Below, piece after piece: positions 1 to 10,039 of a stretch of 42,834 nt of DNA. Within the stretch, counting starts at the first letter, position 1. Each line of letters opens with the position of its first letter. The notes under the pieces were generated by a model that ran no database searches, was not told where the DNA came from, and worked only from the letters and a program-made list of their open reading frames with translations. A program made the translations under genes and the position numbers. Source of the stretch: a virus; the IMG/VR virus record IMGVR_UViG_3300025896_000006, positions 1-42,834 of that record. The stretch is one strand, 5' to 3'.

Positions 1-127
1 TAATCCAGCTTCTACAGTGGCATGACGTTCAGAGAGGTCAGTAGTACCATGATCGCTATACTTAGGGTTCTGCCCTATACAGTTAAGGAGAGCTTCACAG
101 CAATGAACACTTGCCCAAATATTACAA
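1..127. repeat. Terminal direct repeat, left copy
   Basis: Bases 1-127 are identical to bases 42708-42834. An exact repeat restricted to the two contig ends means that a circular or circularly permuted molecule was assembled; the unique length is 42,707 bp. A length of 127 equals a commonly used maximum k-mer of short-read assemblers, so this is more likely an assembly overlap than a biological terminal repeat. The repeat lies inside a coding gene. Confidence 0.95.
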
Positions 128-366
128 GCAAGAGTATCACCCCATGGGAATTTCTGCCAATCTAAGTCACCCAAGAATGGGTCGTAGTTTTGAGCAGGAT
201 TGATAATTGGAAGTGTTCCTTCAACTGGTTCTATAGAAGCAACCATTTGAAGTTCCTCTTCAGTAGGAGGAATTACACCCATGTTTTTACCGATCTCAAG
301 ATCTTTGGCGATTTCAGAGTTTAAAAAATCTGCGTGCGCTGCTGGTTGTAAAATGTTATCCATCAT
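1..366 (-). CDS. Papain-like (C1-type) cysteine peptidase, N-terminal part (cut by contig end)
   Basis: This is the first 122 codons of a gene that continues, in frame, into the right end of the window (9 linking codons, then 231 codons down to 41985), giving about 362 aa. This part carries the candidate nucleophile in the stretch GDTLACNIWAS, which resembles the Cys-containing helix start of papain-type enzymes. The matching His lies in the other part. Two consecutive ATGs (366 and 363) are possible starts and neither has a clear Shine-Dalgarno sequence. The neighbouring virion genes suggest a virion-associated or maturation peptidase. The fold call rests on motifs only. Confidence 0.6.
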   Translation of the reverse strand, partial: MMDNILQPAAHADFLNSEIAKDLEIGKNMGVIPPTEEELQMVASIEPVEGTLPIINPAQNYDPFLGDLDWQKFPWGDTLACNIWASVHCCEALLNCIGQNPKYSDHGTTDLSERHATVEAGL

Positions 367-370
367 ATAT

Positions 371-727
371 TTAGAGAAACTTTTTAATTAAGTAAGCAGT
401 TATTAGCGATGTTAGAACTGGCATAATAACTCCGATAGCGATAATGATTCCTCGCATCACAGATTGGTATTTAACCAGCCCATCCACTACGGTGGCTTGA
501 GCCCCTAATTGTTTATAGAGATCTTCGTGAACTTTTTCGGAATCCTTAAATTTTTCTTCGGTGCCACTACGGCCATTTTCGATACTTTGAAGCCGACCAT
601 CGAGGCTTGTGTTTTGTTTTACAAGGGCATCCACGCTCGAAATCAAGCCATCAACTTTGGCTTCAATTCGACCCTCGAATGCTCCTTGGCGACGTGCGTC
701 GTCGATGCGTTCGTTTGCTTTTGGCAT
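371..727 (-). CDS. Coiled-coil protein with C-terminal membrane segment (XhlA-like)
   Basis: A 118-aa protein. Residues about 1-85 are charged and heptad-like (many E, K, D, Q, few aromatics), consistent with a coiled coil. Residues about 91-118 form one hydrophobic segment (MRGIIIAIGVIMPVLTSLI) ending in a KK-rich tail. This coiled-coil-then-TM layout resembles XhlA-type haemolysin/holin accessory proteins, so a lysis or membrane-anchoring role is possible. It ends 4 bases before the peptidase start. The leader (CTGAAACAAAAA before ATG) is A-rich with no Shine-Dalgarno. Function is inferred from architecture alone. Confidence 0.6.
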   Translation of the reverse strand: MPKANERIDDARRQGAFEGRIEAKVDGLISSVDALVKQNTSLDGRLQSIENGRSGTEEKFKDSEKVHEDLYKQLGAQATVVDGLVKYQSVMRGIIIAIGVIMPVLTSLITAYLIKKFL

Positions 728-849
728 TTTTTGTTTCAGATATTTTTCATGAACTCTTCATCTTAATTATACAATAGAACTTGTAGATAAAGAGGTGGAT
801 AAGAATGGGCTTGAGTAAGCCACTCTTGCTTAATTATTAGAGGTTTTCC

Positions 850-877
850 CCTCGCCGGATTATTCGTCACGGCGAGG
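850..877 (-). terminator. GC-rich hairpin over the stop codon of the 1,071-aa gene
   Basis: The minus strand reads CCTCGCCG, a 12-base loop containing the TAA stop, then CGGCGAGG: an 8-bp perfect stem. No U-tract follows, so it may be a processing or stability hairpin rather than a true intrinsic terminator. Confidence 0.45.
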
Positions 878-3800
878 AGTAGTGTCCTTGGGGATAAACG
901 ATCGTTTGAAGATCGGAGCAACGCCCGACTTGTCGAGCAAGTCTTGAAGGGCTTTGATCTTTTCTTTCTCACGATACAATTCTTCCTCGGTGAGATCTTT
1001 CCCGTATGGCTTCAGCCCGGTAAGCTGACGCATCAGCTTGAGCTTGCCGGAAACATTCTCATCCTCCAATTGTCCGATTACCGAGACAACTCGAGACGAT
1101 GGTGGAATGTTCTGAATAATGAACATACGAGTAGGATTAAGAGAAATAGCGCGCTCACTACCATCCTTGTTTTCACGGGTAGTGTAACCGATGTAGTCCT
1201 TGATAAACTGTGGAGCGTTCTTGAAAGCAGTAGCATCATTTACATCCTTCAGGTCTTTATCGAAGAAGAAGTGCTTACCAATAGCCACCTGAACCGGCAC
1301 AGCAATAGTAGGAGATACAGAACCAAGTAAGGCGTTTGGTTTCAGAGTAGAGAACATCGCTTCGATCGGAGTTCCAAGAGAAGTAATAAGCTCAACCTTG
1401 TCGCCATCACGCTTGATAACAATTCCCAAACCTTCTTGCATCCACTTCGGTAGATTTTTCTTTTCATCTTCTGTGAGTGTTCCACCAGAGAAACCAGAAG
1501 AGACTGCTTTAAATAGTTTGGCGTTGATTGCTTGCTTGCCCGGGGTCTTAAGTAGAGCACGGACCTGAAGCTCAAGGTTCTTACGGGTGAAAGTATAGAA
1601 CGGCACAAGACGGCGCAGCACATTCTTTTCAAATGGTGAGAGATTGGCGTAGTCGAATAGGAACTGTTTGGTTCGAGCGGCAGCCGCTTCAACATCACCT
1701 GTCTTGGCAAGGTTGCTCATGAAGTTCACAAGACGAGCTTGTTCTTCTACCATCTGACCAGTCTTACGACCAGCTTTAAATAGTAGGTTATCTTGTGAGA
1801 GTGGATTAACTGGACGTACTTTGTCGCGTAGAGTAGATTTCTGGCCCGGAAGTTTTTTCAATTTATCCATCGTAGTCTCACGAATGTCGAGGAAGCCAGT
1901 GTATTCATTTCCGAAAGCAACACGATTATCTTTGATGGCTTTCTGTAATTCACCGAAAGTCCAACCCTTTGTGTCATCCGTGCCTTTGATGATCTGCTTA
2001 GATAGCAGTTCTTCAAGTTCACCTTTAGCTTTTTTAGCAGCAGGGCCCACACCGAGTGAGGCCTTTTTAAGTTTAGTTGCTTGGCGGTTAAGGTTCAAAA
2101 GCTCAACAGCCATAGTATGTTTTACTGGATTCAACGCTTGACCACCAATGTCGAGGAAGTTTAGGAATACATTAGAGATGGCATTACGACCATGGAAGGC
2201 AGGGAATATAGAGGTAACAGATGCTTTCCATAGATTCTGCACCTTGTCGAACGCTTGAAGGAGCTTACCAGTAGCCTCGTCGTTGATCATACTCTTTTTA
2301 AAAGTATCGATTTGTTCAGCGATCGCAGGATGGAACTTGAAGCCCTTTAATTCTTTAGCACCAGCAGAAACATAATTGCTTGGTGCGTAATCAGCAGCAG
2401 CACCGAACTTCTGCGCCACTTCACGAATGAAATCAGCAGCAGTAGTAGCACGAGCAGAAGCTACCATACGAGTAGCAGCCGCCGAGACGATGTTCGGATC
2501 AAAGAACTCTTGGCCGAAGGCATCATTGATTTCTTTAATCGTTGCGCGTTGTGCATCCTCAAGTTTGCCAACCTTTTTGATTTGTTCGACTGCTTCGATC
2601 TCGGTTTTTCCGGCTTCACGGAAGGCAGTTAAACGATGCTTACCATCTTCGACGAACATTTTGTCACCCTCTCGAATAAGTTTGATTGGATCGATCTTCT
2701 CGCCAGCTTCAATCTTCGCTTTGTATTCTGCAATGCGGTCCAAATCTTCAGGAAGGTCATCGGGGTGGATGTTGAGTTCATCCAGCTTAGCCATAAACGG
2801 ATCAGTTTCTTCTACGACCTTACCGATCTTACGAGCCTTCGAAGCTCCAAGCGAAACACGAACACCTTCAGGCTTGAAAGGAATAGCACGAGTATCTATG
2901 TCAGCTAAGATATGCGGCACATAGTTTTTCAAGTCACCGACTTGGATGCCACGTCGGCTTTCTTCTTTTATAGTAGAGCCGAGTTCACGTTCAAATAATT
3001 GACGAGCATTCTCGAGGCGTTCATCCGCCATCTTGGTGCCGTTTTCCAAAGCATTAGTGATCATCTCCGCTTCACGAGCATTTAAGTTATTCGCTTGGGC
3101 GATACTCATAGCCTTCTCGATAGCATCAGCTTCTTTTGTTAAGCCCTGATCTCGATATTTCTGCGCCACTTTTACATATTCTTCTGGAAGCTTACCGAAC
3201 TTTGCAGAAGCATCACGATTAAATAAAGAGTAGATAGCATTGCGTGTACCTTCGGTGGCACGATCAACCTTCTCTACCAGAGGGAGTTTAGAAGTGACTG
3301 CGGCGATACGGCCAGAAGACACAATGGTCTTGCCGAAATACTTAATACCACCTTGATCAATAAACTTCCCGTATAAAGCTGGGCTCTTCTCGGCCATATT
3401 AGCCACCGCGCGTTCTACGAACTCACGGCCGAAAGTAGAGCCGAGACCCTTGGTCGCAGCTTTTTCAACAAACTTAGTACCAGCTTTGGACAACACAACC
3501 TTACTACCACCAGCAAGGCCCACCTTAGCACCAGCACCGAAACCAAAAGTAAGATAGGTTAGCGGATCGAGCAAAATATCAGCGGCAAAACCGAAAACGG
3601 CATCGTTGATTTTCTCGATACCTTGAGCTTCGGGCTGCCCCGATTCTTTACGCCACGCCTTAAACACATCAGAGTAAGTCATTTGAGACTTACCGGTGAT
3701 ACCCTCTTTCAAACCGCCAGTGAAGGTGGTCTTTTTGTCACGATCAAACAGGTTGTGAACCGCAGTAGCAGAAGCATAGTTCGTGCGAGATAGTTTATCC

Positions 3801-4075
3801 AGCGTCCAACTAAGTCCTTTACCGGCAGAAGATTTGATTTTACCCCAAGTTGATTGCTCGGGATTCATGATCTTACCTGCTTCTCCGGCTACTGGGTTAC
3901 CAGCTCCAAGGGCCGTGTTATACAACCCTTGGGAACTATTAAGATCAACCTTCGGCTGAATGCCGCGGCTTATAAGACGTTGATTTACTTTGTCCATACG
4001 CCCTTGGAAGCGCGCTCCTCGTTTTTCAAGGAGTTTTTGTCGCGCTTCCAATCGAGCTTGGTAGTCTGTAGCCAT
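860..4075 (-). CDS. Large virion protein with embedded ParB-like domain
   Basis: A 1,071-aa protein at the end of the virion operon, in the place where podoviruses carry internal or ejection proteins. Residues about 160-195 are hydrophobic and Gly/Ala-rich, a possible membrane-inserting helix. Residues about 445-500 contain DPIKLIREGD followed by VEDGKHRLTAFREAG, which looks like the ParB/Srx-like core (strand, Gly-x-His-Arg helix) found in ParB N-domains and phage polyvalent proteins. Long helical stretches flank it. The rest is not recognised. The start ATG has an A/T-rich leader with no Shine-Dalgarno. A role in DNA ejection or in acting on host DNA after entry is inference. Confidence 0.7.
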   Translation of the reverse strand: MATDYQARLEARQKLLEKRGARFQGRMDKVNQRLISRGIQPKVDLNSSQGLYNTALGAGNPVAGEAGKIMNPEQSTWGKIKSSAGKGLSWTLDKLSRTNYASATAVHNLFDRDKKTTFTGGLKEGITGKSQMTYSDVFKAWRKESGQPEAQGIEKINDAVFGFAADILLDPLTYLTFGFGAGAKVGLAGGSKVVLSKAGTKFVEKAATKGLGSTFGREFVERAVANMAEKSPALYGKFIDQGGIKYFGKTIVSSGRIAAVTSKLPLVEKVDRATEGTRNAIYSLFNRDASAKFGKLPEEYVKVAQKYRDQGLTKEADAIEKAMSIAQANNLNAREAEMITNALENGTKMADERLENARQLFERELGSTIKEESRRGIQVGDLKNYVPHILADIDTRAIPFKPEGVRVSLGASKARKIGKVVEETDPFMAKLDELNIHPDDLPEDLDRIAEYKAKIEAGEKIDPIKLIREGDKMFVEDGKHRLTAFREAGKTEIEAVEQIKKVGKLEDAQRATIKEINDAFGQEFFDPNIVSAAATRMVASARATTAADFIREVAQKFGAAADYAPSNYVSAGAKELKGFKFHPAIAEQIDTFKKSMINDEATGKLLQAFDKVQNLWKASVTSIFPAFHGRNAISNVFLNFLDIGGQALNPVKHTMAVELLNLNRQATKLKKASLGVGPAAKKAKGELEELLSKQIIKGTDDTKGWTFGELQKAIKDNRVAFGNEYTGFLDIRETTMDKLKKLPGQKSTLRDKVRPVNPLSQDNLLFKAGRKTGQMVEEQARLVNFMSNLAKTGDVEAAAARTKQFLFDYANLSPFEKNVLRRLVPFYTFTRKNLELQVRALLKTPGKQAINAKLFKAVSSGFSGGTLTEDEKKNLPKWMQEGLGIVIKRDGDKVELITSLGTPIEAMFSTLKPNALLGSVSPTIAVPVQVAIGKHFFFDKDLKDVNDATAFKNAPQFIKDYIGYTTRENKDGSERAISLNPTRMFIIQNIPPSSRVVSVIGQLEDENVSGKLKLMRQLTGLKPYGKDLTEEELYREKEKIKALQDLLDKSGVAPIFKRSFIPKDTTPRRDE

Positions 4076-4085
4076 AAATTATTTG

Positions 4086-5762
4086 TTACCAGCGGAATGC
4101 GTCAGCAATCCCTTTAATAATATTCTTACCACCCTCCCAAGCGTTCTTTACTACGTTGGTTGGTTTCATACCTTCAAGCACTTGGCCTCCGAAAGTAGAA
4201 GGAGCATTGTCGCCACCTTCAGCAGCAGGATCTCCACCTTCAGATGGGTTAGCACTGATCTTACCGACTTGGCTACGAGCATAGTTAAGCAAGTCACCAT
4301 AAGATTTCTTGTCTACACTGATACCCATTTGTTCAGCCATCGCGATAGCGTTCAATACTGCATCTTCAGGACTATCACCAGCCAAAAGACCTTCGTTGAT
4401 AAGACCAGAGAAGATACCGCCATTCTCACCACCGATACCAGCGTCACCTCCACCCCCGCCCCCACTTGAAGGAGGTCGGACTTGTTCTTTATAGATAGCA
4501 GAGCTGCTCATTACCTTAGCCACGGCTTGATCAATCGAATCCCCCGGCTTGATGCCAGCATCGAAGTATTTATCCATCAAGTTAAGGACTTGGCTACGAG
4601 AGGCAACCACATCAGCGTTGTAATCACTGATCATACCCTTAGCCTTCGCATCTTCGATAGTCATACCGGTCATCTTCTGGAACTCTTCAGGATCCTTGAA
4701 TGACCAACCATCAGCAACGCGAACCAATTCGCCATTTTTATTAGCGTAAGCGGTAGTGATACCAGCTTCGAATAGTTCTTTAACATTTTCCTTGGCCTGT
4801 GCACGTCGTTCAACTACTTCAGCTTGAGTAGCCATCTTCTTTTGGATAGCTTCCACGCTGTCGTTTAAGGTAACACCAGAATCAGCCATGAATTTAGCGG
4901 TCTCCGGATTGATCATCAATTCCTTGATGTAATCAGCGGTAGCTTGGCTGCGCTCCATGTCACCTTCAAGCAAGCCGATTTGCTTCTTGATATACTGCTC
5001 TTCTTTTTGATCGAGGGTGAATAACTTCTTCCCTTCTTCATCTTTTTGGTTCTGGTAGAAGTCGTAAACAGTTGAATAGTAATTTAACTGGTCCTTACGA
5101 TCAGAGTTGATCGCTTCGATGGACCGGTCAATCATTCGGTACCCTTCAGAGATTTGACCACTGCGTGCGTTCATCACCGCTTGGATAACACCAACACGGG
5201 CTGATACGTCCTGCAAGGCCTGTATCGCGCGGGGAGACTGGTTAATACCAGCCAACCCCGGGATCTTAGAGGAACGAAGCTGTTGCATCATAGAGTTGGA
5301 TTGGGTTAGGAGGGTTTCCAGTTCCCGTACCAAGCCTTGATTGGCTTCGTAGTTTTCATTTATATAGAGACGATTACGTTCATTGTTCTCCAGCTGTTCA
5401 CGAAACGGCTTAAGTGTAGTTTCTAAGTCACCGATTACGCCTTCTTGCTTTTTATTGAAAGCATCGATTTTACTTTGGGCTTCGGCTTGCTGCTTGTCGA
5501 TAGCATCGCGCTCTAACTTATACCGATCTTCAACAGCCTTACGCTGCGAATCAAGGTTAGAGGTCAGAGACCCTACGTACTCGTCGAACACTTTTGGTGC
5601 TTCTGGTTCAGGGAGCTTCGGTTGAGGAACCATCTTCACGTCAGAAGTCGAAGGAGGCGTAGCAGATGCCTGCGGCATAGTAGTGCCGCCCACATAGAAA
5701 CCGCTATCTCCGAAGTATTCCTTCGGAGTAGCGATTGTTTGAGTTGTGTTTGCTGTTGCCAT
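4086..5762 (-). CDS. Coiled-coil structural/internal virion protein
   Basis: A 558-aa protein in the virion operon, 10 bases from the next gene and 2 bases from the 1,422-aa gene. The N-terminal 45 residues are Pro/Thr-rich. Residues about 60-270 are strongly helical and rich in K, E, Q and R, consistent with a long coiled coil. Near residue 435 a short SSGGGGGGDAG linker precedes a helical C-terminal part with further Gly/Ser/Pro-rich segments. No enzymatic motif is visible. By position it is probably an internal or tail-hub component; the family is not recognised. Confidence 0.7.
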   Translation of the reverse strand: MATANTTQTIATPKEYFGDSGFYVGGTTMPQASATPPSTSDVKMVPQPKLPEPEAPKVFDEYVGSLTSNLDSQRKAVEDRYKLERDAIDKQQAEAQSKIDAFNKKQEGVIGDLETTLKPFREQLENNERNRLYINENYEANQGLVRELETLLTQSNSMMQQLRSSKIPGLAGINQSPRAIQALQDVSARVGVIQAVMNARSGQISEGYRMIDRSIEAINSDRKDQLNYYSTVYDFYQNQKDEEGKKLFTLDQKEEQYIKKQIGLLEGDMERSQATADYIKELMINPETAKFMADSGVTLNDSVEAIQKKMATQAEVVERRAQAKENVKELFEAGITTAYANKNGELVRVADGWSFKDPEEFQKMTGMTIEDAKAKGMISDYNADVVASRSQVLNLMDKYFDAGIKPGDSIDQAVAKVMSSSAIYKEQVRPPSSGGGGGGDAGIGGENGGIFSGLINEGLLAGDSPEDAVLNAIAMAEQMGISVDKKSYGDLLNYARSQVGKISANPSEGGDPAAEGGDNAPSTFGGQVLEGMKPTNVVKNAWEGGKNIIKGIADAFRW

Positions 5763-5764
5763 AA

Positions 5765-8700
5765 TTATTCTTCGTTAGTTTGGTTAGTTTTTGAAGTGAT
5801 TTGGATTTCCTCAAGTTCGACGCTATCTCGGATCTCCGGCTTAAGTTGTAGCCATTCAGAGGTCGATCCTACCAGATTTCGGTTTGTGATGAGCTTCCAG
5901 TTTTCTACCGAGAAGGTCATGCTACCGGAAGTGATGTCAGAGAGACCGCCGGTTACTGTTACTGTGCGAGTAGTTGTGCCAGTTATGCTCACGATTATGA
6001 GCCGTAATCCAGACCCTTGGCCTCGCCGCACGATAACTTCATCTCCCGCTTCTATCGTTCCTGCGTCTACTGCGGTCTTGAAGGCTGCGTCCGTAGTAGT
6101 AAATGTCGTTGCTGCCGTCCATGTTCCGGCGTAGCTTGGAGCATCATACCCTTCTCCGATCGGAGAAGCTTCTTGGCGATACTTCATTACCAGTGAGCCG
6201 TTTACTACCCCAGCTGGCCGATCATCTACTTTAGAGAAGATGCGCTGCCAGATAGAATCTCGTTCTTTACTCGTATACCGCGCTGTTCGCAAGTACCCAC
6301 GCCCTTCTGATTCGACTGTCACTCCGGAAGCCTTAGTTGGAGAGAAGACACCTTTGACTTCCGTGGAGTTGTCTGTGCCGTAGAGCCGCGCTCCTGCATA
6401 AATATTTGTGCCATTGTCGTAGAGTGATCGCCACCCAGTTGGCACGTCCATCGCTCCATAGGAGTTTAGGTTCACGCCATCGTAGACAAATGGGTGTTTG
6501 TGGTAGAGACGACCATCGTCGTAGACCCATATACCAGCAGCGTAAGGATATTGACCCTCCCACAAGATGTGGATGTCTCCGTTTTTCACGAAGATTCCGT
6601 TTCGGTGAGGAAGGTTCATCTTCTGATCGTTGTAATAAGGAGGGAAGTAATCCATCGCCGGGAAGGCAGAGCCGTTGTAGTAGCGCATCTGGCCAGCACG
6701 ATCGATGATGTAACAGTTTTCATCTACTGTGAAGCCAACTGTGGCCCCTTCTTTAATTGTGAAGATACGAGAGATTTCAGAGTTCGGTTCGTAGTAACAG
6801 ATTTTAGATGGCAGGTCTTGGGATTTCTTGTTAGCCAGTCCGATAAACACCGCAGACTTGGTAACTTGAATCCAGTTAATATAGTGAGTTGAATCGAACA
6901 CTAATCGGTTCGGGTTAGCTTCAGTCACACTTACGCCGTTAGCGATCATGGAGTGTAGTTTATGGCCGTCACCGACGAATAGTACACCGCCCGCCCCAAG
7001 ATCTTTCAGAGGATGAGGGAAATTACTATCGAGTGCATCTTGCTGATAGATACCCATCCAGAGAGATTGCCAGATGCCATTTTCAGCATTTAAGAACTTA
7101 ATGTCTTTAGTAGTTGTTACATATAGACGTTCTTCTGCTTCAGGGAACTCGAGCTGTAACTGAAGCGAGGCATCGATGTATTGATCTTGAGCCTTATAAG
7201 GAATCGCAATCGTTCCTGCTACTGCGAAGCCATCACCTGAACCAGTAAACGCACTTGGATTTTCGCTTGATGCTTCGAGTTGTCGTTCTGCTACCGCAGT
7301 ACGCGCACCCTTCAAAGCTTGTTCATCGAAGTTATACTTTTCAGGTTGGATAATGAATGAGGTGTAATTAGTCGGACCGGCTGTTGGGTTTTGGTTTGGC
7401 TGTGAACTGCTGACCATTGTTCCAGCAGCGATCCAAAGATATTTAGCCAGTTCGAACGTGTCATGTTCCGGAGGATCCATCGTTCCAGCAGTTTCTTGAG
7501 TAGCAGTCGGAGTGTCTCCGTTTTTAATTCGATAACCGATGTAAGATAAACTGGTCGTAGTAGAAAGAGTAAATATTCCATCATCATCACCAGTAGCGAC
7601 TTTATGTAAGATAGTTTGCGCACAATTGCTACTCGTCGCAACCTTAGAAGAGATCACATCCCAACCAGTTTTCGAGGCAGTAGCCGCACCATCAGCAGAG
7701 ATAACTAACACCAGAGTATCACCTGGTAATACAGTAGATGGGAAGTTAATACTATGAGAAGTTCCAGTGCTTGATGTGCCGAAGAAGCGTTCGATTACAT
7801 TCGGATAGTTAGCCACGATCGGAACAGTGTAGGAGATACGAACTTCACCACGAGCTCCTTCGTATTGGCTTCCAGCTTGAGACATACCACCAGCACTGTA
7901 AAGTCCACCAGTAGAAACAGTAGTGGAGTTTAGGGTTCCACCTCCGTTACCGCCTTGAGTTCCACCGCCAGCACCACCGAACTCGTCAATAGCGTCGTTA
8001 CCAGCGAATAAATCACCAGCACCGCCACCACCACCGGCTTCGCCGGTTCCGATAAATCCGTCACCACCGCTGTATTTGGTATCACCAACACCATCAGATG
8101 CTTGACCACCAGTTCCGCCGTTGTAGCCGTTTAGGCCGCCGTAAGCGATAACTCGATCATCATTAATGGCTGTGATTTCAAAAGTACCATTAGAAGTGAA
8201 GGTATGGATAGTGTAGCCACCAGAGGTTGTAATAGTTCCACCAGTTGCAGTATATTTTCCTGTTAAGTAGCGAACGATAACAATACCAGATCCACCCGCG
8301 CCACCATTTCCGGGAGCTGCAGAGGCACCGCCTCCACCACCGCCACCAGTATTAGCAGTTCCAGCTGTTCCGTGAGTTGTAGCTGATCCAGCACCACCAC
8401 CGCCTGCGCCTCCTGCGCCACCGACACCAGTATTTTCACATCCACCGCCACCGCCACCAGCATAAGTGACTGACGCGCCAGAAATAGTAGAGACTTTTCC
8501 GTCACCACCAGCACCACCAACTTCAGCAGCCCCATTAGAACCGGCCTCGGAAGCACCACCACCACCGCCACCTTCGTCAGTATCAAGTCCAGCACCACCA
8601 TTGTAACCTTGGCCCGGAGTTCCAGTACCGGCTGAAGCAGAAGCCTGTGATGCACCACCACCAGATCCACCATTATCGCCGTTACCACCAGCTGTGCCGC

Positions 8701-10033
8701 CACCTCCACCACCAAGGGCGACTATTAAAGAAGTATCAAAAGTTGTATTGTTTCCAGCATCACCAGAGCTTGATCCACCCGCACCAATAACAACAGCGTA
8801 GGTATCAACACCCAACGCCAAACATTTCTCGACAAATCCGCCGGCTCCTCCACCACCGCCCGGTCGAGTTCCGTTTCCAGCACCACCAGCTCCTCCGCCA
8901 CCAACTGCAAGAACTTCGATACCATTAAAGGCCGAGCCATAACCATCATCTCGGTTTGTACTTGCTTGGCCTACAACAATGCCATGAGTTTCAGCAGCCG
9001 CCACTGTAATAACAGACTTAGAGTACGCACCTCCACCACCGCCACCTACATTGGTGGTTCCAGCAGCACCGGCACCCCATACTTCAACAGTCGCTTGAGT
9101 TACACCGCTCGGCACAGTCCAAATACCATCATCAGTAAAGGTATCGGTACGGACATAAGTGTCAGTACGGGTCCAAGTAGAACCATTATATTGCTGTAGA
9201 GATCCATGCTTGTAAGGGTTGTTTGGATCTTCATCTGCCGGAACATCAGGATCAACTTCGCCGAAGGCAAGCCGGAACTCTAAGAAATTAGACGTATCAG
9301 CAGAGCCACTACGCGAGAAGACAAGATGGTAAGTCGCATCCAAATCGAACTGAACAGTTGAATCAGTCCAGTCTTCGGCTTCGTATTCATATAATGTAAA
9401 GCTATCACTAAATTGACCACCATCAAGAGTGAGGGAGGTAAGAGTTGTGCCAGATGGCACGCCGGCAGTATCAGACTGGATCTGAATAACAATGTCATCA
9501 GTCACAGTGCCGTTTTGTCGAATATATAAAGAGAGTTTTTTAAATGGTCCTTGTACTTGAGTGAAGCTTTGCGCCCATTTTGTGTTATTACCAGATCCAG
9601 TTATACGGAAAGCCCCGTCACCTTGAGCAATAGACAGTTCAGTTACGATTAAAGAATCTTCGGTGTCATCGCCTACTGAAAGAAGATCACTATAATCACC
9701 AGTATTTTCTGCCGCAGTAAAACCTGTAGCGGTATCTTTAACAAACGCTGCACCAGATAGGGAGCGCATTAAAACTTTATCATCCATCACAGCCCAAGTT
9801 TTCAGGGTTCGTGCCGCGCCATCGTAAATAGATGCAGCGACCATATCGCCCGGAGGTGTCATAGTTGAACCAGAAACAGTACCAGTGGTATGAGGATAAA
9901 CCTTACTACCGAGCTTAACTTTTCCCGGAGAACTAAAAAGATCAATCCCCATTGAGTTGGTGATGTTGCCGAGGTAATCACCCTTGAAGGATGTTACCCA
10001 CTTTTTTGTGTCTTGTCGTGGTAATCGAATCAT
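5765..10033 (-). CDS. 1,422-aa glycine-rich tail/receptor-binding protein
   Basis: The largest protein in the genome. The N-terminus (MIRLPRQDTKKW) is followed by beta-rich segments and a carbohydrate-binding-like region. Residues about 310-720 hold glycine-rich modules with a V-E-V-W-G-A-G-A type opening and long GGxGG runs, as in phage adhesins whose tips fold as polyglycine sheets. The C-terminal ~450 residues contain repeated Tyr/Trp/Asp beta motifs that could form a propeller-like tail domain. A glycine-rich module of the same style occurs in the collagen-like protein at 11930-13705. The leader (CTAAATAAACAAAT) lacks a Shine-Dalgarno sequence. A role in host recognition is inferred from composition and position. 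Confidence 0.75.
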   Translation of the reverse strand: MIRLPRQDTKKWVTSFKGDYLGNITNSMGIDLFSSPGKVKLGSKVYPHTTGTVSGSTMTPPGDMVAASIYDGAARTLKTWAVMDDKVLMRSLSGAAFVKDTATGFTAAENTGDYSDLLSVGDDTEDSLIVTELSIAQGDGAFRITGSGNNTKWAQSFTQVQGPFKKLSLYIRQNGTVTDDIVIQIQSDTAGVPSGTTLTSLTLDGGQFSDSFTLYEYEAEDWTDSTVQFDLDATYHLVFSRSGSADTSNFLEFRLAFGEVDPDVPADEDPNNPYKHGSLQQYNGSTWTRTDTYVRTDTFTDDGIWTVPSGVTQATVEVWGAGAAGTTNVGGGGGGAYSKSVITVAAAETHGIVVGQASTNRDDGYGSAFNGIEVLAVGGGGAGGAGNGTRPGGGGGAGGFVEKCLALGVDTYAVVIGAGGSSSGDAGNNTTFDTSLIVALGGGGGGTAGGNGDNGGSGGGASQASASAGTGTPGQGYNGGAGLDTDEGGGGGGASEAGSNGAAEVGGAGGDGKVSTISGASVTYAGGGGGGCENTGVGGAGGAGGGGAGSATTHGTAGTANTGGGGGGGASAAPGNGGAGGSGIVIVRYLTGKYTATGGTITTSGGYTIHTFTSNGTFEITAINDDRVIAYGGLNGYNGGTGGQASDGVGDTKYSGGDGFIGTGEAGGGGGAGDLFAGNDAIDEFGGAGGGTQGGNGGGTLNSTTVSTGGLYSAGGMSQAGSQYEGARGEVRISYTVPIVANYPNVIERFFGTSSTGTSHSINFPSTVLPGDTLVLVISADGAATASKTGWDVISSKVATSSNCAQTILHKVATGDDDGIFTLSTTTSLSYIGYRIKNGDTPTATQETAGTMDPPEHDTFELAKYLWIAAGTMVSSSQPNQNPTAGPTNYTSFIIQPEKYNFDEQALKGARTAVAERQLEASSENPSAFTGSGDGFAVAGTIAIPYKAQDQYIDASLQLQLEFPEAEERLYVTTTKDIKFLNAENGIWQSLWMGIYQQDALDSNFPHPLKDLGAGGVLFVGDGHKLHSMIANGVSVTEANPNRLVFDSTHYINWIQVTKSAVFIGLANKKSQDLPSKICYYEPNSEISRIFTIKEGATVGFTVDENCYIIDRAGQMRYYNGSAFPAMDYFPPYYNDQKMNLPHRNGIFVKNGDIHILWEGQYPYAAGIWVYDDGRLYHKHPFVYDGVNLNSYGAMDVPTGWRSLYDNGTNIYAGARLYGTDNSTEVKGVFSPTKASGVTVESEGRGYLRTARYTSKERDSIWQRIFSKVDDRPAGVVNGSLVMKYRQEASPIGEGYDAPSYAGTWTAATTFTTTDAAFKTAVDAGTIEAGDEVIVRRGQGSGLRLIIVSITGTTTRTVTVTGGLSDITSGSMTFSVENWKLITNRNLVGSTSEWLQLKPEIRDSVELEEIQITSKTNQTNEE

Positions 10034-10039
10034 ATTTGT

